DNA of 5,092 nucleotides, from NCBI GenBank assembly GCA_023430625.1, contig JAEZAA010000055.1, positions 1 through 5,092 on the forward strand, read 5' to 3'. This stretch comes from Pseudomonadota bacterium (GTDB lineage: Bacteria; Pseudomonadota; Gammaproteobacteria; Pseudomonadales; Oleiphilaceae). Position numbers and translations under genes: made by a program. Of the stretch, positions 1 to 4,957 are shown in pieces; the stretch's first letter is position 1, and every line of letters begins with the position of its first letter. Below the pieces are notes generated by a model. The model did not search any database and was not told where the DNA came from. It saw only the letters and a program-made list of their open reading frames with translations.

Positions 1-167
1 GCCTGTTTCCCAGGCTCGGCCAGATCAAGATTGACGACCAGCCCGAAGCTCCCTTGTTCATCCAGCTCCAGCCTGCTCTCCCGTTCGGATGCCCGGTCCC
101 GCAGATCAATATCGCCGCCCAGGCGAAATCCGGCAAACGGCGAGACTTCCACATCGGCAACCGCCAG
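1..167. repeat. direct repeat copy A (period 490 bp)
   Basis: This stretch aligns without gaps to 491-657 with 14 differences in 167 bases (about 92% identity). Both lie in the minus-strand beta-barrel copies. The offset of 490 is not a multiple of three, which explains the frame change between copies. The match begins at the window edge, so the repeat may extend further left. The right boundary at 165-168 is the fusion point. Confidence 0.93.
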
Positions 168-188
168 AGCAAAAGACCGCTCCGCCAC
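1..188 (-). pseudogene. second copy of outer-membrane beta-barrel gene, 5'-truncated, runs off left edge
   Basis: On the minus strand, the frame containing the GTG at 188-186 stays open to the window edge. From about position 161 downward it encodes a sequence almost identical to the start of the mature domain of the neighbouring gene (106-744): 48 of 51 residues match, from DVEVSPFAGFRLGG to NLDLAEPGKQ. It is in a different frame from that neighbour. Upstream of this block only the tail of a signal peptide remains (FALAVA before DVE). The hydrophobic core, a ribosome binding site and a proper ATG are missing, and the DNA there is instead the 3' part of the other copy. I infer a decapitated paralogue that is probably not translated or exported unless a frameshift joins it to the upstream copy. 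Its 3' end lies outside the window, so I cannot say whether the rest is intact. The GTG at 188 only marks the open frame; I do not propose it as a real start. Confidence 0.7.
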
Positions 189-744
189 TGTCCAAAACCG
201 TATAAATCCCACGCAGGTCGAACCGCACCAGCAACTGGTCCGTAAGCGGAAGCTTGTAGCCGCCACCCAGCGATATGGATGCGCGATGATGGCTGTCGAA
301 TTCGTGGTCCTTGGGTTCGAGCCGCGTCACACCGGCGACACCGGACACAAAGCCGCCGCTCGTTTGGCCGCCGGGGAAGTACAGCCCGCCAACCTGAACC
401 TGATAAATCATCAGATCGAGGGTTGTGGTATCGCCAGCAAAGGGAAGGATGGACGAGGCCTTGGTGTCATGGCGGGCAATGTAAAGTTCCGCCTGTTTCC
501 CAGGCTCGGCCAGATCAAGATTGACGACCAGCCCGAAACTCCCGCCTTCATCCAGCTCCAGCCTGCTCTCCCGTTCGGATGCACGGTCCCGCAGATCAAT
601 GTCGCCACCCAGGCGAAATCCGGCGAATGGCGCGATCTCTACATCGGCGACCGCCAGGGACGGGAGGCTCATGGAAACCAGGTGTGCGGCCAGGACGTGC
701 GTGACGAACCTGACAAAATGGAATTTCCAGGGAAATCCCGCCAT
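106..744 (-). CDS. outer-membrane beta-barrel protein, C-terminus lost by out-of-frame fusion
   Basis: Predicted 212-residue exported protein. The start at 744 is chosen over an upstream ATG at 804 because GAGGAG lies 7 bases before it and a signal peptide follows directly: a basic/hydrophobic stretch ending LAVA, with cleavage expected after about residue 33 before DVE. The mature part has short alternating-polarity strands and glycine turns: GGDI, SFGLVVNLDL, ELYIARHDT, YQVQVGGLYF, SGVAGVTRLEP, SISLGGGYKLPL, LLVRFDLRGIYTVLDS. From memory, this matches a proteobacterial family of small porin-like barrels that ends with an FC..C stretch, then roughly 25 more residues and a terminal aromatic residue. 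Here the match stops at FCSGGC (residues 191-196). The last 16 residues are an out-of-frame reading of the second copy, ending at a TGA at 106-108. The beta-signal needed for outer-membrane insertion is therefore probably absent, so the product may be non-functional. No function beyond membrane barrel can be assigned. It is transcribed divergently from the small gene at 863. Confidence 0.72.
   Translation of the reverse strand: MAGFPWKFHFVRFVTHVLAAHLVSMSLPSLAVADVEIAPFAGFRLGGDIDLRDRASERESRLELDEGGSFGLVVNLDLAEPGKQAELYIARHDTKASSILPFAGDTTTLDLMIYQVQVGGLYFPGGQTSGGFVSGVAGVTRLEPKDHEFDSHHRASISLGGGYKLPLTDQLLVRFDLRGIYTVLDSGGAVFCSGGCRCGSLAVCRISPGRRY
491..657. repeat. direct repeat copy B (period 490 bp)
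   Basis: Partner of the repeat at 1-167. It covers the codons from the end of the signal peptide (LAVA) through about the first 50 mature residues of the gene at 106-744. Of the 14 base differences, 9 are synonymous. The remaining 5 account for only three amino-acid changes (I/V, A/S, G/Q), so both copies evolved under protein-level constraint after duplicating. Confidence 0.93.
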
Positions 745-751
745 AATCCCG

Positions 752-757
752 CTCCTC
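752..757 (-). promoter_or_regulatory. ribosome binding site of the beta-barrel gene
   Basis: GAGGAG on the minus strand, 7 bases upstream of the ATG at 744. It decides the start: the longer frame beginning at 804 adds 20 polar residues in front of the signal peptide and has no comparable site. Confidence 0.75.
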
Positions 758-819
758 AGGCAGTTTTCGCGGATCTGTGTGCCATCCCCATGCGTTGGGC
801 TCAATCATGATAGTCATTT

Positions 820-829
820 CAGCATGCTG
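820..829. promoter_or_regulatory. 10-bp palindrome in divergent intergenic region
   Basis: CAGCATGCTG is a perfect palindrome between the minus-strand barrel gene (start 744) and the plus-strand small gene (start 863). A second short palindrome, ATCATGAT, lies at 804-811. The location suits an operator acting on one or both divergent genes, but no regulator family is recognised and a 10-bp palindrome can occur by chance. Confidence 0.25.
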
Positions 830-862
830 TAAGGTAGTGGGTCGGTCTCTGGAGCGCCTGTC

Positions 863-1075
863 ATGAAACCTACGTGCGAAGATCTCTATTCACCCTACCT
901 GCCGGAACAGCTGCGTTCGGAGCTGCGTACGGAAGGTGAGAATGAACTGGTGTACTCGAACTTGCCAGGCAAATCGCGCAAGCCACTGTTTGATGCGGGA
1001 CAACGGGGCATTCTGATCAATGGGCGCCGGTGGCGCTTCGCCTACGCTCAGCTCAGGCGATCCGGCTCGTCCTGA
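863..1075 (+). CDS. small hypothetical protein, 70 residues
   Basis: An open frame of 70 codons starting MKPTCEDLYSPYLPEQ and ending AYAQLRRSGSS. I do not recognise the family. Evidence for a real gene: a GGAG-type ribosome site 10 bases before the ATG, an even spread of common amino acids, G/C preferred at third codon positions as in the neighbouring genes, and no better overlapping frame. The product is soluble-looking, with no signal peptide, membrane segment or cysteine pair (one Cys, residue 5). The first half is acidic (EDLY, ELRTEGENE). The second half is basic (GKSRK, GRRWRF, LRRS), so it might touch nucleic acid or membrane, but that is a guess. It ends 80 bases before the diguanylate cyclase and could be cotranscribed with it. 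It could also be a spurious frame. Confidence 0.55.
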   Translation: MKPTCEDLYSPYLPEQLRSELRTEGENELVYSNLPGKSRKPLFDAGQRGILINGRRWRFAYAQLRRSGSS

Positions 1076-1077
1076 TT

Positions 1078-1093
1078 AATTTCCGCGGAAGTT
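1078..1093. promoter_or_regulatory. 16-bp near-perfect dyad upstream of the diguanylate cyclase gene
   Basis: AATTTCCGCGGAAGTT reads the same on both strands except for one mismatched pair; the inner 10 bases TTCCGCGGAA are perfect. It begins 2 bases after the stop of the small gene and ends 62 bases before the cyclase ATG. No loop and no T-run follow, so it looks more like a protein-binding dyad than a terminator. It overlaps a weak candidate -35 box. Confidence 0.4.
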
Positions 1094-1121
1094 GGAGCCG
1101 TACCCGTTCAGTGGCTACCAT
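1092..1121 (+). promoter_or_regulatory. weak candidate sigma70 promoter for the diguanylate cyclase
   Basis: TTGGAG (1092-1097) and TACCAT (1116-1121) are separated by 18 bases, which would give a start near 1128 and a leader of about 28 bases. Both boxes are poor matches to consensus. The main argument is position, between the dyad at 1078-1093 and the ATG at 1156. Cotranscription from upstream of 863 is an equal alternative. Confidence 0.22.
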
Positions 1122-1155
1122 TCCAAAAGAAGTCCTGACGTTAGGTGGCTCCTTC

Positions 1156-2781
1156 ATGCCCAATCAGATCTCTTCCCGCTTGAACCTTCGTTTTCTGATC
1201 CTCTCACTGGCGTTTCTCAGTACTTTGGTGACGCTGCTGAATGCCTTGAATGCGGTGTATCTGGTGCAACGGCAACAGCTGATCGATCACGCCCTGGAAG
1301 ATAATCGTGTCTATGCCGCCAAATTAGCCGCGGGCACCGAGCATTACTTTACCGCCACCCACAATCTGCTGGCCTACAGCGCCAATGTTCTCGCGCAGCG
1401 GGTTGAATCATTAGGGCTGTCTGGCCTTGTGCCAGCTGCGCCTGAGGAATCGCCTCTCGATGAGGCCCTAACGGCGGAAGTGCGGCGTATGTTCCTGCAA
1501 GGCATGCGTTTCAATTCGGTGGTCATCGTCGATGAGCAAGGGCAGGTGTTGAGGGCTATGCCCGAGACATTGGGACTGCAGGGGCAGGTTCTGAAGACTG
1601 CCGGGCCGGAAGAAGCATTGCGTGAGCAGCGCCCTTTGGTCAGCCTGCCCTATATTTCCCATGCCGGCAATCTGGTGGTGATGTTGTCTCACCCAATCCG
1701 GACCAGCGACGGCACCTATCTCGGTTACATCGCTGGAACGCTATACCTGCGGGAAAGAAACATTCTCTATAACCTCCTCGGGGAAGACTTTCATGAAGAC
1801 AGCACCTACACCTATGTGGTCGACCGCAGTCGCCAATTGCTGTTTCATCCCAATGGAGAACGGGTGGGGCAGGTGGTCGGTGAAAATCCTGTCATCGACG
1901 CGGTGCTGCGTGGCGAAAGCGGTGCACAACGGGTCATCAATAGTCAGGGCGTCGACATGTTAGCGGGCTTTGCGCCGCTTCAGTCTGCCGGCTGGGGCAT
2001 TGTGGCTCAGCGGACGACGGAAGAAACGCTGCAGCCGATTACGGACCTAATGCTCAGTGTCCTGCGCTACATTCTGCCGCTGGGGCTTGTGGTCCTGGTG
2101 CTGATCTGGTGGTCCGCCCGCTTGATCACCCGACCGCTCCGGCGGCTGGCACAGGCGGCACAAGAGACCGAGGCACCCCGTATCCTGGCCCAATTGCAGG
2201 CCGTGCGGGCTTGGTACCTTGAGGCCGCGCAGCTGAAGCGCGTCATGGGGGCGGCTGTCGATCTGGCGACACAGCAGATCGATACGGCGAATCTGGCGGC
2301 CCAGACGGATCCTCTGACGGGATTGGTCAACCGGCGCGGGTTAACCACGCGGCTCGATGCCTGGAAAGCTCAACGTACGCCCTTCTCGGTGGTGGCGCTG
2401 GATATCGATCATTTCAAACGAGTCAACGACACCTTTGGCCATGACGTGGGCGATCTGGTGTTGAAGCGCCTCGCACAGTTGATGCGAGATTGCGCCCGTG
2501 AAGGCGATATCCTGTGCCGCTCGGGCGGAGAGGAGTTCCTGGTGCTGCTCGAAAACACAGCGCCTGAAACCGCCGTCCAGATTGCCGACCGCCTTCGTCA
2601 GTGCGTGGAAAGGACGGACATTCCGCCGGTGGGGCATATCACGATTTCCCTGGGCGTGGCTCATCACCCCAAGCATGCAGCGGATATCGATGGCGCGCTC
2701 AAAGCAGCGGACGAGGCACTCTACCAAGCCAAGGAAGCCGGTCGGAATCGCGTAGTCATGAGCGGCGAATCACCTGAGTAA
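1156..2781 (+). CDS. membrane-bound diguanylate cyclase with dCache-like periplasmic sensor
   Basis: A 541-residue protein predicted to make c-di-GMP from two GTP at the inner membrane. ATG 1156 is chosen because AGGTGG lies 8 bases upstream and MPNQISSRLNLRFLIL begins just before the first membrane helix; the frame is open back to 1030, but that extension resembles no domain. Order: TM1 about 12-36; periplasmic sensor about 37-290 resembling a double Cache domain (SLPYISHAGNLVVMLSHPIR about 163-182, GYIAGTLYL about 190-198, second lobe TYVVDRSRQLLFHP about 219-232); TM2 about 302-321; a HAMP-like linker (ITRPLRRLAQAAQ); GGDEF domain from DPLTGLVNRRG (385) to the C-terminus. Catalytic features are intact: DIDHFKRVND (416-425, metal Asp416) and SGGEEF (456-461). 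The inhibitory I-site RxxD is present (Arg448, Asp451), exactly five residues before GGEEF, so product inhibition is expected. There is no EAL domain. The ligand cannot be told from sequence. Confidence 0.95.
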   Translation: MPNQISSRLNLRFLILSLAFLSTLVTLLNALNAVYLVQRQQLIDHALEDNRVYAAKLAAGTEHYFTATHNLLAYSANVLAQRVESLGLSGLVPAAPEESPLDEALTAEVRRMFLQGMRFNSVVIVDEQGQVLRAMPETLGLQGQVLKTAGPEEALREQRPLVSLPYISHAGNLVVMLSHPIRTSDGTYLGYIAGTLYLRERNILYNLLGEDFHEDSTYTYVVDRSRQLLFHPNGERVGQVVGENPVIDAVLRGESGAQRVINSQGVDMLAGFAPLQSAGWGIVAQRTTEETLQPITDLMLSVLRYILPLGLVVLVLIWWSARLITRPLRRLAQAAQETEAPRILAQLQAVRAWYLEAAQLKRVMGAAVDLATQQIDTANLAAQTDPLTGLVNRRGLTTRLDAWKAQRTPFSVVALDIDHFKRVNDTFGHDVGDLVLKRLAQLMRDCAREGDILCRSGGEEFLVLLENTAPETAVQIADRLRQCVERTDIPPVGHITISLGVAHHPKHAADIDGALKAADEALYQAKEAGRNRVVMSGESPE

Positions 2782-2880
2782 GGCATTGGCCGTGTGCGTC
2801 TGGATTGGGAGTGTAGGCGTGTGAATTCGGGAGGGAGCCGGAGCTGCTAGGGCAGGTTCTCACAGCGACATATGCGTCAA

Positions 2881-2909
2881 AAGAGTCTTTGGCGCCTCAG
2901 AAGAGTCTT
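2881..2909. repeat. two copies of a 9-bp palindrome spaced 20 bp apart
   Basis: AAGAGTCTT occurs at 2881-2889 and again at 2901-2909. Each is symmetric around its central G, and the two start exactly 20 bases apart, about two helical turns. They lie between the convergent cyclase and DHH genes, downstream of both, where an operator is unexpected. Possible explanations are a protein-binding pair, part of a 3' UTR structure, or chance. Confidence 0.35.
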
Positions 2910-2916
2910 GGACATC

Positions 2917-2952
2917 AAGAAAATCCCTGGCCGGATGAGCTGGCCAGGGATT
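2917..2952 (-). terminator. rho-independent terminator of the DHH phosphoesterase gene
   Basis: AATCCCTGGCC (2922-2932) and GGCCAGGGATT (2942-2952) form a perfect 11-bp stem with a 9-base loop. Read on the minus strand, the stem is followed by a short T-rich tract (TTTTCTT, complement of 2917-2923), and it begins 10 bases after the TAA at 2963. On the plus strand the bases after the stem are not T-rich, so it should act poorly, if at all, for the cyclase gene. Confidence 0.82.
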
Positions 2953-2962
2953 CTGTACGCCA

Positions 2963-3898
2963 TTAGCCGTCCTGGTTGATCCGCTGGATCAACTCGGCCA
3001 GAACCGCTTCGGCACGATCGTTTTCCACCTGGCAGGTACCCGCTGCGTGGTGTCCGCCGCCGCCATAGGCCAGCATCAACTCGCCCACGTTGGTTTTTGA
3101 AGACCGGTCGAAAATGGACTTGCCGGTTGCGAACACCGTGTTCTGCTGCTTCAGACCCCACATCACATGGATCGAGATATTGCAGGCCGGGTACATCGCA
3201 TAAATGATGATCCGGTTGCCGTCATGGATTACCTCTTCGTTGCGCAGATCCAGAACCACCAGGTTCTTGTGCACGGTCGCGCAGCGCTGAATCTGTGCCT
3301 TGAACTGTTCCGCCTGGGTGAAGTACAGGTCCACCCGCTCCTTGACGTCGGGCAGGGCCAGGATTTCGTCGATGCTCATGGTGCGGCAGTAATCGATCAG
3401 CTGCATCATCAGGGCATAGTTGGAAATGCGGAACTCGCGGAAGCGGCCGAGGCCGGTGCGGGCATCCATCAGGAAGTTGAGCAGTGGCCAGCCCGTGGGC
3501 TCCAGCACTTCCTGCTGATTGAACTGGGCTGAATCGCCCTTGTCCACAGCGTCCATCATCTCGTCCCAGGCCTTGGGAAACACCTCGGCGCCACCGTAAT
3601 AGTCATAAACCACGCGGGCCGCCGAGGGCGCCTTGGGATCGATGATGTGGTTGTCGCGCTTGCCATTGCGAATGGTCTCGGACAAGTGGTGGTCGAAGGC
3701 CAGGTGAACACCTTCCACATACGGCAGGTTGGTCGAAATGTCGCGCTTGCTGACTTCGATCTTCCCATCCTGCATATCTTTCGGGTGAACAAAGGTGATG
3801 TCGTCGATCAGGTCCAGATGCTTCAACAGGACCGCGCAGACCAAACCATCGAAATCGCTGCGGGTGATCAACCGATACTTTTTGTTCACAACACTCAT
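2963..3898 (-). CDS. DHH/DHHA1-family phosphoesterase (exopolyphosphatase-like)
   Basis: A complete 311-residue cytoplasmic protein of the DHH phosphoesterase superfamily (metal-dependent, usually Mn2+). The DHH domain shows motif I RSDFDG (residues 13-18, Asp15 and Asp17), the signature DHH at 69-71 (AFDHHLSET), DPKAPSAARVVYDYYGG (87-103) and an acidic DKGDSAQF (119-126). The C-terminal DHHA1 domain carries GGGGHHAAGT (279-288), the substrate-binding glycine/histidine loop. All key metal ligands I can check are present. Close relatives in Proteobacteria are commonly labelled exopolyphosphatase. Other members are NrnA-type nanoRNase/pAp phosphatases and cyclic-dinucleotide phosphodiesterases, so the true substrate is not settled by sequence. 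The start is supported by AGGAG 5 bases upstream of the ATG and by the conserved N-terminus. It appears monocistronic, with its own -10 element and terminator, and converges on the diguanylate cyclase. Confidence 0.93.
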   Translation of the reverse strand: MSVVNKKYRLITRSDFDGLVCAVLLKHLDLIDDITFVHPKDMQDGKIEVSKRDISTNLPYVEGVHLAFDHHLSETIRNGKRDNHIIDPKAPSAARVVYDYYGGAEVFPKAWDEMMDAVDKGDSAQFNQQEVLEPTGWPLLNFLMDARTGLGRFREFRISNYALMMQLIDYCRTMSIDEILALPDVKERVDLYFTQAEQFKAQIQRCATVHKNLVVLDLRNEEVIHDGNRIIIYAMYPACNISIHVMWGLKQQNTVFATGKSIFDRSSKTNVGELMLAYGGGGHHAAGTCQVENDRAEAVLAELIQRINQDG

Positions 3899-3903
3899 AA
3901 TGT

Positions 3904-3910
3904 CTCCTCA
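3904..3910 (-). promoter_or_regulatory. ribosome binding site of the DHH gene
   Basis: TGAGGAG on the minus strand, 5 bases upstream of the ATG at 3898. It is a strong match to the 16S rRNA tail and fixes the start. Confidence 0.75.
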
Positions 3911-3936
3911 ACTCAGCTCGCGTAACAACTCAGGAG

Positions 3937-3942
3937 AGTATA
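3937..3942 (-). promoter_or_regulatory. candidate -10 element for the DHH gene
   Basis: TATACT on the minus strand matches the sigma70 -10 consensus in five of six positions. It would start transcription near 3930, giving a leader of about 32 bases before the RBS and ATG. No good -35 box sits at 16-18 bases (the region reads GCCTCC/CCTCCG), so the promoter may be activator-dependent or this may be chance. Confidence 0.4.
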
Positions 3943-4130
3943 GACGAGGAAAATCCAGGCGGAGGCGGCTTTGCGTCGATGTTTGCCCACCGATTCCATT
4001 GCTTGGCCGCCTTGAATCCACCGAGCCCCAGCCATAACGTAAATTCATGTCTGTGAAGCCCGCATGGGCCGGAATCTCGGAGGAGAGGATGCCCATGCGC
4101 CGATACTTGGAACGTCCTGGAGACCGGAAA

Positions 4131-4715
4131 ATGGCAATATCGACTGTGCTGATGCGTTCGTCATGGGGCTGGCTCATGATTCCCGTCGTACTCCTGCTGG
4201 CAGGTTGCCAATCCAGTGAAAGCTTTGAGCGGGATCTGACCAAGCCGCCGGTCAGCGAGGTGGAGATCTCCGACGAGGAGATCGCCCATGTGGCCGGAAC
4301 CCTGAACCAGGGCGAAATCGTTACCAGTCTGGCGGCTGCGGAGAAGGCAACCAGCTCGCAGGTGAAGCACTTTGCCCGGCAGATGGTGACTCAGCACGAG
4401 AGTGCGCTGGCGTATCTGGAACAGGAACTAAAGGTGTCGGACATCACGCCGAAACGCCACCGCTCCAGCAGTGAACTGGAGGCCAATGCGCGGCGTCTGG
4501 CGGACACGCTGAACAGCGAGCCCGAGGGCGAACGGTTCGACCGAACCTACATGGAGGCCCAGGTATCTCTGCATGAATCGGCCTTGAATCTGCTCGATAG
4601 CACCTTGATTCCGAAGGCGGAGGATAAGCGCTTGCAAGCGGTGTTGGAGGGCATGCGGACGACTGTGAACCAACATCTGGAGGAGGCGCGCCGGCTGCTT
4701 CGGACCATTCCCTGA
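4131..4715 (+). CDS. DUF4142 family lipoprotein
   Basis: A predicted 194-residue lipoprotein. The N-terminus MAISTVLMRSSWGWLM leads into a hydrophobic stretch and the lipobox LLAGC, with lipidated Cys26. Residue +2 is Gln, not Asp, so outer-membrane sorting is expected. Residues about 46-190 match the DUF4142 pattern, a ferritin-like helical bundle of unknown function: ISDEEIAHVAGTLNQGEI, then FARQMVTQHESAL (81-93), FDRTYMEAQVSLHESALNLLD (136-156) and VNQHLEEARRLL, with the spaced histidines typical of the family (89, 148, 182). The start at 4131 has GGAGA 7 bases upstream and gives a normal signal peptide. In-frame ATGs at 4047, 4089 and 4095 would add a polar, charged leader unlike a lipoprotein signal, although 4095 also has AGGAG at good spacing. 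The gene stands alone, divergent from the DHH gene. It may be a stress or envelope protein, but its function is unknown. Confidence 0.88.
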   Translation: MAISTVLMRSSWGWLMIPVVLLLAGCQSSESFERDLTKPPVSEVEISDEEIAHVAGTLNQGEIVTSLAAAEKATSSQVKHFARQMVTQHESALAYLEQELKVSDITPKRHRSSSELEANARRLADTLNSEPEGERFDRTYMEAQVSLHESALNLLDSTLIPKAEDKRLQAVLEGMRTTVNQHLEEARRLLRTIP

Positions 4716-4745
4716 AGTGGGTGCACTCCCTGACGTGGGTAAATG

Positions 4746-4763
4746 TATGACTTGGTCGTCATA
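4746..4763. repeat. inverted repeat after the lipoprotein gene
   Basis: TATGAC and GTCATA (6 bp each) flank a 6-base spacer TTGGTC, starting 31 bases after the lipoprotein stop and followed by AAAC. It could be a weak hairpin in the 3' UTR or an operator half-site pair. There is no T-run to support a terminator on the plus strand. Confidence 0.3.
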
Positions 4764-4788
4764 AAACTAGAGACCTGACCGTCAACTC

Positions 4789-4818
4789 CATGGCCGCGTC
4801 CGAAAAGGACCGGCCATG
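4789..4818. repeat. strong GC-rich hairpin, possible terminator or leader structure
   Basis: CATGGCCGCGTCC (4789-4801) pairs with GGACCGGCCATG (4807-4818) in a 12-bp stem with one bulged C and a GAAAA loop. It lies 73 bases after the lipoprotein stop and 139 bases before the next ATG. No T-tract follows on either strand, so it is not a classical intrinsic terminator. It could stabilise the 3' end of the lipoprotein mRNA or sit in the leader of the next gene. GCGTCCGA occurs in the left arm (4796-4803) and again just after the hairpin (4818-4825). Confidence 0.5.
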
Positions 4819-4890
4819 CGTCCGATAATGAATCCTGCACTTCGTAATCTTTGGTTACGCTAAAACTACATAAGATACATTTTGTCGCAA

Positions 4891-4903
4891 TGACACCATG
4901 TCA
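4891..4903. promoter_or_regulatory. TGACA-N3-TGTCA dyad upstream of the last gene
   Basis: TGACA (4891-4895) and TGTCA (4899-4903) form a perfect 5-bp dyad around CCA, 54 bases before the ATG at 4958. It lies just downstream of an AT-rich stretch containing a possible -10, TAAGAT (4871-4876), for which I see no convincing -35. The position suits a repressor site or a leader hairpin. I cannot assign a regulator. Confidence 0.3.
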
Positions 4904-4945
4904 GCACGGCGAAGGTATCACTCGAACACCGACGTAGTAAGCTTC

Positions 4946-4951
4946 GAGGAG
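4946..4951 (+). promoter_or_regulatory. ribosome binding site of the right-edge gene
   Basis: GAGGAG, 6 bases upstream of the ATG at 4958. It is the main support for that start, since only 45 codons are visible. Confidence 0.75.
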
Positions 4952-4957
4952 TAGAAC

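Noticed and set aside
31..810. 259-codon plus-strand frame opposite the barrel gene, longer than the barrel frame itself
   Set aside because: The minus strand has the signal peptide, RBS and a recognisable family. The two repeat copies are read in different frames by this ORF, and their differences are mainly synonymous only in the minus-strand frame.
1030..1155. N-terminal extension of the diguanylate cyclase to 583 residues
   Set aside because: It overlaps the small gene and the dyad, resembles no domain and has no RBS, while the ATG at 1156 has one and begins just before the first membrane helix.
2341..2727. 128-codon minus-strand frame inside the GGDEF region
   Set aside because: It is a shadow of a strongly conserved coding region on the other strand and shows no recognisable domain.
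4789..4818. Hairpin as a classical rho-independent terminator
   Set aside because: There is no T-run after the stem on either strand, so it is listed only as a structured repeat.
4547..4840. 97-codon minus-strand frame starting in the gap after the lipoprotein gene
   Set aside because: It is mostly antisense to the lipoprotein, its start has no RBS, and the residues do not resemble a protein family.
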